This document shows, piece after piece, positions 1 to 5,085 of a stretch of 7,473 nucleotides of DNA (positions are counted from its first letter, which is position 1; every line of letters starts with the position of its first letter). A model generated the notes under the pieces. That model was not told the DNA's origin. It ran no database searches and saw nothing but the letters and a program-made list of their open reading frames with translations. This DNA is from Candidatus Roizmanbacteria bacterium (GTDB taxonomy: Bacteria > Patescibacteriota > Microgenomatia > UBA1406 > GWC2-37-13): assembly GCA_016206365.1 (NCBI GenBank), contig JACQRR010000035.1:1-7473 (forward strand), in the 5' to 3' direction. Made by a program: the position numbers and the translations under genes.

Positions 1-555
1 CAATCTGACTCCGTCATCATTAATGGAGATTTTTGGGATGGTTATCGTACAACTTTCGATCGATTTATTTCATCAGATTGGAATAAACTTTTTCCCTTAT
101 TAAAATCAAAAAAAACAGTTTACATACATGGTAATCACGATCGGAAGAGTTACATAGACCAAAGTGCGAGTTTATTTTCGAATTTTCAAACTCATGCTTA
201 TCGTCTTCAGCTGAATGGAAAGATCTTTATATTTGAACACGGCCATAGATTCTATCCAGCATTCGACGAAATATTGCCGAGAACATTAAATAAAGTACTT
301 ACAATAATTGTTGGATTTTTTTTACGGAATGTTTCTTTGCTCCGATTCATCCTTAAAAGAGCCAATCGTATCATAAAAAATAAAGCTCAAAAAGAATTAA
401 AAAATAACGAAATATTTGTTTGTGGTCATTCTCATTTGGCTGAATTTGATTTGAAAAATCAATTTATCAATATTGGCTCTATAGAAGAAGGTATAGCTAA
501 GTATCTTTTAATCGACGCAGGAAAAATTATCCCAAAAGAAGAATTGTATGATTAA
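1..555 (+). CDS. Calcineurin-like metallophosphoesterase, 5' end outside window
   Basis: The frame is open from base 1 to the TAA at 553-555, giving 184 visible residues; the true start lies upstream. Visible metal-binding motifs of the calcineurin-like phosphoesterase fold come in the right order: GDFWDGY (about residues 9-15), GNHDR (44-48), a histidine in EHGHRF (79-84) and GHSH (142-145), followed by the typical NIGS turn. The first block (D-x-H) would lie before the window. The spacing and the GDFWDG and GNHD wording resemble the LpxH-like (UDP-2,3-diacylglucosamine hydrolase) branch, but the substrate cannot be read from the sequence. The stretch between the third and fourth motifs (about residues 92-125) is rich in hydrophobic and basic residues and may touch the membrane. 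The gene ends 5 bp before the stop of the convergent channel gene. The TTG at 274 is inside the domain and is not the start. Confidence 0.9.
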   Translation, partial: QSDSVIINGDFWDGYRTTFDRFISSDWNKLFPLLKSKKTVYIHGNHDRKSYIDQSASLFSNFQTHAYRLQLNGKIFIFEHGHRFYPAFDEILPRTLNKVLTIIVGFFLRNVSLLRFILKRANRIIKNKAQKELKNNEIFVCGHSHLAEFDLKNQFINIGSIEEGIAKYLLIDAGKIIPKEELYD

Positions 556-560
556 ACAAA

Positions 561-1109
561 CTACTTAGCTCGCAGTATTTTTATTTTTGCTGAGGTTACT
601 TTTTTATACCGCGTAACTACATTAATTTGCGAATTTGGAATATAGATAGTGTTCCCGTCTTTATCGCGAAGCACTGTCAAGCGTAAGGTAATTTTGTCGA
701 CTTCACCCTCTACATTATGTATTTTTACCTTGTCGCCAACGTTGAATTGATCCTCGATTATAATAAAAAAACCAGCTATTAAATCTTTAACCAATGTTTG
801 AGAACCAAAGGAAACGGCTAATCCCAAAATTCCAGCTCCTGTGAGAATTGGGGTAATATTCACTCCCCAATTAGAAAGAATCATAAGGAAAGCGATAAGA
901 AATAAAATACCGTCTAAAACATTTTTTAGTAATGAGCGTATTGTTTGTGTTTTTGTTATTATGTAACCTGCTGGCAGTCGCTTTTTCACATTTCTAAAAA
1001 TTAGACTCAGTGTTCTACTTACCAGTGTAGATACAAGAAAGGCTACGATAAGAACTATAATTGAAAAAATTAGTCTATTTAAACTAGATTCTGAGAATGT
1101 ATTAGTCAT
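561..1109 (-). CDS. Short MscS-family mechanosensitive channel
   Basis: This encodes a 182-residue inner-membrane protein. Three hydrophobic segments are visible (about 11-33, 62-80 and 86-117). The third carries the MscS pore-helix signature, GAGILGLAVSFGSQTLVKDL, followed by the beta-domain opening EDQFNVGDKVKI and a run to IPNSQI. MscS channels form heptamers that open under membrane tension to release solutes. The protein is short for the family (E. coli MscS is about 286 residues): it stops just after the beta domain and lacks the alpha/beta cage domain. No cage-like sequence remains downstream, because the phosphoesterase gene begins 5 bp away on the other strand. The ATG at 1109 is preceded by an extended -10 box and has no clear Shine-Dalgarno site. 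The family call is strong; whether this short form gates normally is unknown. Confidence 0.88.
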   Translation of the reverse strand: MTNTFSESSLNRLIFSIIVLIVAFLVSTLVSRTLSLIFRNVKKRLPAGYIITKTQTIRSLLKNVLDGILFLIAFLMILSNWGVNITPILTGAGILGLAVSFGSQTLVKDLIAGFFIIIEDQFNVGDKVKIHNVEGEVDKITLRLTVLRDKDGNTIYIPNSQINVVTRYKKVTSAKIKILRAK

Positions 1110-1128
1110 AACTAAATTACAGAATTAA

Positions 1129-1137
1129 ATTATAACA
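1129..1137 (-). promoter_or_regulatory. Extended -10 promoter of the MscS-like gene
   Basis: On the minus strand the sequence reads TGTTATAAT, a perfect extended -10 element. Transcription would begin near 1122, leaving a leader of about 12 bases. There is no good -35 box at the expected distance, which extended -10 promoters can tolerate. Confidence 0.45.
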
Positions 1138-1145
1138 AAAAATTT

Positions 1146-1156
1146 AGCAAAAATTC
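1146..1156. repeat. Left copy of 11-bp flanking direct repeat
   Basis: AGCAAAAATTC, identical to 1324-1334. It lies immediately outside the inverted-repeat element and is the likely left target-site duplication. Confidence 0.6.
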
Positions 1157-1323
1157 CCGACCCACCTGCAGTTGTTTAGCTTTGGGAACCATAATCGAGT
1201 TTTTGTCATTGCGAGGAGCAAAGCGACGTGGCAATCCCTTTTATAGTTTTGAGATTGCTTCGCTCCAACAATCATCGCTCGCAATGACGCGAAGGTTTAA
1301 ATGGCAATAAGTGCAGGTGGGTC
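1157..1323. mobile_element. MITE-like element with 12-bp inverted ends
   Basis: A 167-bp noncoding segment is bounded by a perfect 12-bp inverted repeat, GACCCACCTGCA (1159-1170) and TGCAGGTGGGTC (1312-1323). It is flanked on both sides by the same 11 bases, AGCAAAAATTC (1146-1156 and 1324-1334). Two extra C residues sit between the left duplication and the left arm. Inverted ends plus flanking direct duplication are the hallmark of transposon insertion, and with no coding capacity it would be a non-autonomous (MITE-like) unit moved by an enzyme encoded elsewhere. It lies between the channel gene and the restriction-modification system. I do not recognise the family. Confidence 0.6.
1205..1288. 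repeat. Palindromic interspersed repeat (GTCATTGCGAG type)
   Basis: The outer arms are GTCATTGCGAG (1205-1215) and its complement CTCGCAATGAC (1278-1288). Between them are imperfectly paired inner arms containing GGAGCAAAGCGA and GATTGCTTCGCTCC. From memory, repeats with the wording GTCATTGCGAGGAGC...GCAATC are scattered in many bacterial genomes. This one lies wholly inside the 1157-1323 element and would fold into a long hairpin if transcribed. No ORF crosses it. Confidence 0.7.
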
Positions 1324-1334
1324 AGCAAAAATTC
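1324..1334. repeat. Right copy of 11-bp flanking direct repeat
   Basis: AGCAAAAATTC abuts the right inverted arm with no spacer. It is the likely right target-site duplication paired with 1146-1156. Confidence 0.6.
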
Positions 1335-1375
1335 GGCACATATACCTTCAAAACAAGTAAACTCTAAAAATCTTC

Positions 1376-1406
1376 GCTAACTATAGTATGTAGAACCATA
1401 GTTAGC
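1376..1406. promoter_or_regulatory. C-box: two operator sites for the controller protein
   Basis: A perfect 9-bp inverted repeat, GCTAACTAT (1376-1384) and ATAGTTAGC (1398-1406), contains two half-operators in direct orientation: ACTATAGT (1380-1387) and ACCATAGT (1395-1402), 15 bp apart. From memory, known C-boxes such as that of Esp1396I carry two TATAGTC-like sites at the same 15-bp repeat distance. The right site overlaps the expected -35 position (about 1391-1396) of the C promoter. This is the arrangement in which C bound at the left site activates and C bound at both sites represses. Confidence 0.75.
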
Positions 1407-1413
1407 ATTCTTT

Positions 1414-1419
1414 TATACT
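1414..1419 (+). promoter_or_regulatory. -10 box of the C gene, leaderless start
   Basis: TATACT lies 7 bp before the ATG at 1427, so transcription should begin at or one base before the start codon. No Shine-Dalgarno site is present. Leaderless C transcripts are known from studied C-controlled systems. The -35 region is poor (TAGAAC), as expected for an activator-dependent promoter. Confidence 0.6.
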
Positions 1420-1426
1420 AGTCTTC

Positions 1427-1636
1427 ATGAAAGCCCCTTCATTAATTGCATTTGGAAATAGAGTTCGGGAAGAAAGGCAAAGGCAACATCTCTCACAAGA
1501 AGAACTTGCAGAGCGAGCAGGACTTCATAGAACCTACATTGGAATGATTGAACGAGCGGAAAAAAATATAACGCTTGAGAATATTGAGAAAATTGCAAAT
1601 GCATTAGGAATAAAAAAATATGAACTCCTCAAATAA
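1427..1636 (+). CDS. Controller (C) protein of the R-M system, XRE-type HTH regulator
   Basis: This 69-residue protein is almost entirely one lambda-repressor-like helix-turn-helix domain (residues 6-66). The core is LSQEELAERAGLHRTYIGMIER, a close match to C proteins of type II restriction-modification systems: from memory, C.Esp1396I has the same R-T-Y at positions 35-37, which contact DNA, and the same IER helix end. C proteins act as dimers that first activate their own operon and later repress it, delaying the nuclease until the host DNA is methylated. The role is supported by the upstream C-box, by the 17-bp overlap with the endonuclease gene, and by the methyltransferase gene nearby. 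The ATG at 1427 is chosen because the -10 box ends 7 bp upstream. It could be a general XRE regulator, but the context argues strongly for a C protein. Confidence 0.9.
   Translation: MKAPSLIAFGNRVREERQRQHLSQEELAERAGLHRTYIGMIERAEKNITLENIEKIANALGIKKYELLK
1606..1610 (+). promoter_or_regulatory. Ribosome binding site of the endonuclease gene
   Basis: AGGAA lies 9 bases before the ATG at 1620, inside the 3' end of the C gene. It supports that start and coupled translation of C and endonuclease. The nuclease has a Shine-Dalgarno site although the C gene lacks one. Confidence 0.55.
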
Positions 1637-2438
1637 TAATGAATGGACTCTAAAAGTAAAACAATTCTGTAAGGAATTTAATATTCCTGAATTTTATCTG
1701 TCAAACGTTTTATATGATCCAAAGGTCACTCCTATGATCAGGGGTAAGGCATTTGAGTTCTCAGCGATGCTTGCTCTAAAGAGAATTTTACTTCCTGTAT
1801 GGGAAGTTTCAAAACCAATAATGAACCCGCAATTAGGTTATCACGATATGGATATCGCTGTAAAACATAAGCCTTCAAATAAAGTGATTAGGGTTGAATG
1901 CAAGTTAGCAAAAAATACAAGCTACCGCTTATTTGCGGATGGGCATAATGAGATTCAAGTAAAGTGCATGAGAAGTAGAACGTTGGGAACTGCGATGGTT
2001 AAATCGTTATCTAAGAAATGGAAAATTCCAGAAGATATGCTCACGATACATAATGATAATTATCTCCCAGACGCCTTTGATGTAGTTATTACATCTATAG
2101 GTAATGCCTTTTATAAAACAAATCCTCAAACAGAAGTTTTTGAATGGCAGCCTACCGATAGGGGAACTGATTTTTTAAATTCGATCAATTTATCGAAAGA
2201 AAATAATTTAAAAGATTTCGCATTTAATCAGATGTATATTGCAATCTCGACAGATCTTATAGGCTCTAAGTTAAACTCTGTTTGTAGAAGAAGAAAGTGT
2301 ATGGATAAGAAACATTGCCCTTTTATACCAAATTATCCAAAGATAATATTTGACAAAACTTTGGAGCCTATAAATGGTTGGGTTAGTCTAGAAAGAAGTG
2401 AAACTCTATTGAAAAGCTTGTTGAAAAGGAAAACTTAA
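1620..2438 (+). CDS. Putative type II restriction endonuclease (PD-(D/E)xK)
   Basis: I do not recognise the 272-residue sequence as a named enzyme. A PD-(D/E)xK nuclease centre is visible: D78 in HDMDIA, then E93-C94-K95 in IRVECKLAK, with a preceding helix containing E46 (GKAFEFSAML). This is the metal-dependent cleavage fold of most type II restriction enzymes. The gene overlaps the C gene by 17 bp and converges with a DNA methyltransferase, which fits the nuclease of a C-controlled system. Near the C-terminus three cysteines (222, 227, 233) and H232 form a possible structural metal site. The target sequence cannot be deduced; it should match that of the methyltransferase. The last 33 bp overlap the end of the methyltransferase gene. 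Confidence 0.8.
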   Translation: MNSSNNNEWTLKVKQFCKEFNIPEFYLSNVLYDPKVTPMIRGKAFEFSAMLALKRILLPVWEVSKPIMNPQLGYHDMDIAVKHKPSNKVIRVECKLAKNTSYRLFADGHNEIQVKCMRSRTLGTAMVKSLSKKWKIPEDMLTIHNDNYLPDAFDVVITSIGNAFYKTNPQTEVFEWQPTDRGTDFLNSINLSKENNLKDFAFNQMYIAISTDLIGSKLNSVCRRRKCMDKKHCPFIPNYPKIIFDKTLEPINGWVSLERSETLLKSLLKRKT

Positions 2439-3296
2439 TGTTCGTTGAAATACTGATGGGTAGTTTGTAATAAAAATCTCTTTCCCTTTATATCGAGATC
2501 CTTTTACTTTCATGCCATTTACCTTTTTTCCATTTTTTCCATTTTTCTTTTGGTCGTCTGTGCGGTTGATTGTGTAATTCCATTGTTTGCTATGAATTTC
2601 AAGGGCCCACGAATACATATCTCGTATTTCCTCACAATCATCATAAGTAATAAGGTATTTAAATCTATGAGAGTTCTCTTTGAGAATTTTGCCCAATCTT
2701 AAATGATCATCCTTCTTAAAAGAGTGAGTATAAAACTTACTTTGATCGGCATTAAAATAAGGGGGGTCAATAAATAAAAAAGAACTGTCTTCGGCCTTGT
2801 TTATTACGCTATCAAAATCATAGGAGGTAAGCATAACCCCTTGGAGTTTTTTAGAAGTGTTTCTTATATTTCTTGGCCAGTTTTCAGGTCTCATACTAAA
2901 TTTATCTCCATATCCCCAAAAACAATTCTGCATGTTCATAATCCCCGAATAAGAGGTTCTATTTAAATAGAACCATCTAACTGCTTTTTCTAATTTGTTT
3001 TTTGGCTTAAATATATTTTTATAAAAACTGTGACGTTCTTTAGTAGCTTTCTCGCCATCTAATTTTTTAATTAATTCTTCAGGATAATCTCTAATTATGG
3101 TAAAGCAATTCATTAATCCTTCATCTATATCGTTTAACCAGTTCTTTTCTGCTTTATTTTTAGCAAAAAAAATAGATGCACCACCAGCAAAAGGCTCAAT
3201 ATAAGAAATATGGATTGGAATATGTTCAAGAATCAATTTTCTGGCATAAAATTTGCCTCCTGCATATCTAAATGGAGAATTTATTGTTTGGTTCAT
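2406..3296 (-). CDS. D12-class DNA N6-adenine methyltransferase of the R-M system
   Basis: This 296-residue protein has the motif order of the Dam/DpnM (D12, alpha) class: motif X PFRYAGGK (8-15) and motif I EPFAGGAS (34-41) for S-adenosylmethionine, D56 and D58 after the next strand, NRTSYSG (112-118), catalytic DPPY (177-180), and a C-terminal EIFITNYP block. It transfers a methyl group to adenine N6 in the recognition site and so protects host DNA from the partner nuclease. A lysine- and glycine-rich loop (249-272) is basic and may contact DNA. The ATG at 3296 is preferred over the upstream TTG at 3317 because a TATAAT box ends 7 bp before it and the family usually begins close to motif X. 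An operator-like copy covers this promoter. The gene converges with and overlaps the nuclease gene. Confidence 0.92.
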   Translation of the reverse strand: MNQTINSPFRYAGGKFYARKLILEHIPIHISYIEPFAGGASIFFAKNKAEKNWLNDIDEGLMNCFTIIRDYPEELIKKLDGEKATKERHSFYKNIFKPKNKLEKAVRWFYLNRTSYSGIMNMQNCFWGYGDKFSMRPENWPRNIRNTSKKLQGVMLTSYDFDSVINKAEDSSFLFIDPPYFNADQSKFYTHSFKKDDHLRLGKILKENSHRFKYLITYDDCEEIRDMYSWALEIHSKQWNYTINRTDDQKKNGKNGKKVNGMKVKGSRYKGKEIFITNYPSVFQRTLSFPFQQAFQ

Positions 3297-3299
3297 TGT

Positions 3300-3313
3300 G
3301 CTAATTATAGTAT
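3300..3313. promoter_or_regulatory. Methyltransferase promoter overlapped by a C-protein operator copy
   Basis: On the minus strand TATAAT (3309-3304) ends 7 bp before the ATG at 3296, predicting a leaderless methyltransferase mRNA. On the plus strand 3300-3313 reads GCTAATTATAGTAT, which matches 13 of 14 bases of the left C-box site GCTAACTATAGTAT (1376-1389). A C dimer bound here would cover the -10 box and start point and repress the methyltransferase gene. A similar single-site repression is known for Esp1396I. That it binds is inferred. Confidence 0.65.
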
Positions 3314-3338
3314 ACAAAAAATAACCATAATTTTATTT

Positions 3339-3371
3339 TATCACACTTACAATTCTTCTTTTAGTGTGATA
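3339..3371. repeat. 9-bp inverted repeat before the Ntn-hydrolase gene
   Basis: TATCACACT (3339-3347) and AGTGTGATA (3363-3371) are perfect complements with a 15-base loop. The right arm ends at the first base of the AGGTT Shine-Dalgarno site. It could be a protein operator, or an RNA hairpin affecting access to the ribosome site. There is no T-run after it, so it does not look like a terminator. Confidence 0.5.
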
Positions 3372-3375
3372 GGTT
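3371..3375 (+). promoter_or_regulatory. Ribosome binding site for the start at 3382
   Basis: AGGTT, with its AGG 8 bases before the ATG at 3382, supports that start over the internal GTG at 3445. It partly overlaps the right arm of the hairpin at 3339-3371. Confidence 0.45.
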
Positions 3376-3381
3376 AAATAA

Positions 3382-4041
3382 ATGTATTCCTTTGAGTTTA
3401 GAAATGCACCCGCAAATCTTTTAAAAAAGTATAATAATACTATTGTGACATTAATTATTGGAGCAATTGCAAAAAACGGAGTTATTTTAATAGGAGATAA
3501 ACGTACTTTCTTCCCTGATAAAATTTTTTCGTATCACGACCGTTCTACAAAAATTTTCAAGGTGAATAATTTGGTTGGTATAGCTGGAGCTGGAGAAGGA
3601 GACGACGTAGAAGATGTGCTTAAATATATTCTTTCTTTAAAACTTACAGGTGACATAGATGCGGTGGTTTCCTCTATTGAGAGCGAAGTAAAAAAACGCA
3701 TGGCAAACTGGTACATGAACCCAAACAATGTGTTACTTGAGCAACATGGAAAAGTTAGGTCGCCTTATTATGTTATTCTAATTGCAGGATTTACTAATAA
3801 GGGACAACCAAAACTGTGCTCTATTCCTACAGATAACATTCGTATTATAAATCGTCAGGAAGATTTTCATATAGAGGGAGTAACGGATGTAGGTTATCCT
3901 CTTTTTAAGACTAAACACAAAGCTACAAGCTCTATTGAAGACACTGAAAAATTGGCAATAAGCGCTATAGAAGAAACTGCAAAAATAAGTATGGGAGTAT
4001 GTAATAAATATGATTCTATTAAAATAGAATTTAAAAAATGA
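3382..4041 (+). CDS. Proteasome/HslV-like Ntn-hydrolase family protein
   Basis: The 219 residues resemble the proteasome beta/HslV fold. KNGVILIGDKR (31-41) matches the second strand of beta subunits, KIFKVNNLVGIAGAGEGDD (57-75) the lysine strand and glycine turn, and the end (AISAIEETAKISMGVCNKY) resembles the HslV C-terminus. By eye, T23 aligns with the catalytic Thr1, D39 with Asp17 and K57 with Lys33. The equivalents of Ser129 and Asp166 look like V170 and I202, so activity is uncertain. Active family members are threonine peptidases in ring complexes. From the ATG at 3382, with its Shine-Dalgarno site, there would be a 22-residue propeptide, but the usual Gly before Thr1 is Val. A GTG at 3445 would place Thr directly after the initiator Met, as in HslV. 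No ATPase partner is in the window. The gene is divergent from the methyltransferase, 85 bp away. Confidence 0.7.
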   Translation: MYSFEFRNAPANLLKKYNNTIVTLIIGAIAKNGVILIGDKRTFFPDKIFSYHDRSTKIFKVNNLVGIAGAGEGDDVEDVLKYILSLKLTGDIDAVVSSIESEVKKRMANWYMNPNNVLLEQHGKVRSPYYVILIAGFTNKGQPKLCSIPTDNIRIINRQEDFHIEGVTDVGYPLFKTKHKATSSIEDTEKLAISAIEETAKISMGVCNKYDSIKIEFKK

Positions 4042-4050
4042 TTAATTTAA

Positions 4051-4056
4051 TATAAT
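4051..4056 (+). promoter_or_regulatory. Possible -10 box of the small ORF
   Basis: TATAAT lies 9 bp before the ATG at 4066, the same near-leaderless geometry as other genes here. There is no good -35 box, and the region is very AT-rich, so chance is possible. Confidence 0.3.
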
Positions 4057-4065
4057 TTTATCTAC

Positions 4066-4161
4066 ATGAAGAAGACTAAAACAAAAAAAAGGTCCGTATC
4101 AATCCCGAAAAAAAGTTTTTTTGATCTTTTAAAGAAAGCTGTAACTAAGAAACCTGCTTAA
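4066..4161 (+). CDS. Possible 31-residue lysine-rich small protein
   Basis: ATG at 4066 to TAA at 4159-4161 encodes 31 residues, 12 of them lysine and one arginine, with a short amphipathic stretch SFFDLLKKAV in the middle. I do not recognise it. Points in favour are a TATAAT box 9 bp upstream and a position just after the Ntn-hydrolase stop. Against it are its length, the lysine-rich composition expected of AT-rich noncoding DNA, and the 17-bp overlap with the 3' end of the transposase gene on the other strand. It might also be the remnant of a gene cut by the insertion sequence. Confidence 0.35.
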   Translation: MKKTKTKKRSVSIPKKSFFDLLKKAVTKKPA

Positions 4162-5023
4162 CTAAAGCTACCTGTTTAAGAAGAATGTAAAACATTTCAT
4201 TGTTCTTTTTTCTATTGTTGTAGCGGAATGCAAATTCGTTCACATAAGCCTGTAAGTGTTTTGCCGAAACATGACGATAGACTCCAAAGATACCACGTTT
4301 TAAATGAGACCAAACATTTTCTGCATTTTGAGTGTAGATGTCGCCAACTTTAAAATTGCTTTTGTGATTTACTGAATAATGATTGTAGCCAAGCTTTCTA
4401 AGCTGAAAATATCCGCCATATTCATCGGTGATTACTCTGGCATTGGGTGAAACATACTTATTGATTTGTTCAATTAGAGCCCACTTTCCAGTATTCTCGA
4501 TATGTTTTAAGTAAGCTTTACCATTCCTTTTAACCATTCCCATAACAACTTGTTTTGGTTTGTCATCAAAACGAGTCTTCATTCTATTAATACCCTTGCC
4601 ACCTATGAATGTCTCATCAATTTCAACGTCCCCGTCAAGTGGTATTAGGTCTTGATCGGCCATGAGTATTCTAATTTGCTTAAACACGCGCCAAGCTGTC
4701 TTATATGTAACTCCAAGTTCACGTTCCAATTGTTTTGCAGATACTCCTGATTTGGTTTTAATCATAAGAAACATTGCGTAGAACCATAAGGTAAGTGGAG
4801 TTGTTGACTTTTCAAATACAGTTCCAGAGAGAGGTGCAACATGAGTTCCACAATTTTGACATGCGTATTGTTTTCTTCCTTTGATTTTAAAGTGAGAAGT
4901 AATTTCTTTACATTTTTTACATTTTATTCCATTTGGATATTTCACACGCACAATTTCAGCAAGACATTTATCGTCTGTCGAGTAGTGTTTTAGAAAGCAA
5001 GATAAGGTAAATCTAGGTTCCAT
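4145..5023 (-). CDS. IS1595-family (ISXO2-like) transposase
   Basis: This 292-residue transposase looks full length. The N-terminus has the family's zinc ribbon, C35-x2-C38 and C55-x2-C58, followed by a helix-turn-helix-like region (about 92-118). The catalytic DDE residues are D136 (EIDETFIGGK), D200 (VITDEYGGY) and E235 (NAENVWSHLKRG), and the conserved end HVSAKHLQAYVNEFAFRYNNR (written without the final NR in some relatives) is present. It cuts and joins the ends of its own element during transposition. No frameshift or missing motif is seen, so it may be active. The ATG at 5023 follows a consensus promoter with a leader of only a few bases. I could not find convincing terminal inverted repeats or an 8-bp target duplication on either side, so the limits of the element are undefined. 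Confidence 0.93.
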   Translation of the reverse strand: MEPRFTLSCFLKHYSTDDKCLAEIVRVKYPNGIKCKKCKEITSHFKIKGRKQYACQNCGTHVAPLSGTVFEKSTTPLTLWFYAMFLMIKTKSGVSAKQLERELGVTYKTAWRVFKQIRILMADQDLIPLDGDVEIDETFIGGKGINRMKTRFDDKPKQVVMGMVKRNGKAYLKHIENTGKWALIEQINKYVSPNARVITDEYGGYFQLRKLGYNHYSVNHKSNFKVGDIYTQNAENVWSHLKRGIFGVYRHVSAKHLQAYVNEFAFRYNNRKKNNEMFYILLKQVALVKQVS

Positions 5024-5033
5024 TTAGTGCTAT

Positions 5034-5062
5034 ATTATACCATATTTCTTACTTGTTGTCAA
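5034..5062 (-). promoter_or_regulatory. Consensus promoter of the transposase gene
   Basis: The minus strand has TTGACA (5062-5057), a 17-bp spacer, and TGG before TATAAT (5039-5034): a perfect -35, a perfect -10 and an extended -10. The start would be near 5027, about 4 bases before the ATG at 5023. It stands back to back with the lexA promoter. Confidence 0.75.
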
Positions 5063-5085
5063 GGGATAAGTGCCAAAAATTCCCC

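Noticed and set aside
1141..1426. CRISPR array or RNA gene in the noncoding stretch before the C gene
   Set aside because: There are no regularly spaced direct repeats and no tRNA-like or rRNA-like sequence; the stretch is explained by the inverted-repeat element and the C-box.
3297..3317. TTG start giving the methyltransferase 7 extra residues
   Set aside because: This codon lies upstream of the TATAAT box that would produce a leaderless mRNA from the ATG at 3296.
3534..3728. Minus-strand ORF inside the Ntn-hydrolase gene
   Set aside because: Antisense shadow with low-complexity Ser/Thr content; the plus strand shows the conserved fold signature.
3953..3964. GGCAATAAGCGC with preceding AAAAATT as an alternative left IS end
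   Set aside because: It lies inside the Ntn-hydrolase coding region, whose C-terminus still looks like the family, and the match to the other side is weak.
4091..5074. GGTCCGTATC (4091) versus GGCACTTATC (complement of 5065-5074) as terminal repeats of the insertion sequence
   Set aside because: Only 7 of the first 12 bases agree and the flanking 8-mers differ, so I could not support these as IS ends.
5074..5084. CAAAAATTCCC shared with 1148-1158, as if the whole R-M to IS block were flanked by direct repeats
   Set aside because: An 11-bp match is expected by chance several times in an AT-rich window this size, and no inverted ends or boundaries support it.
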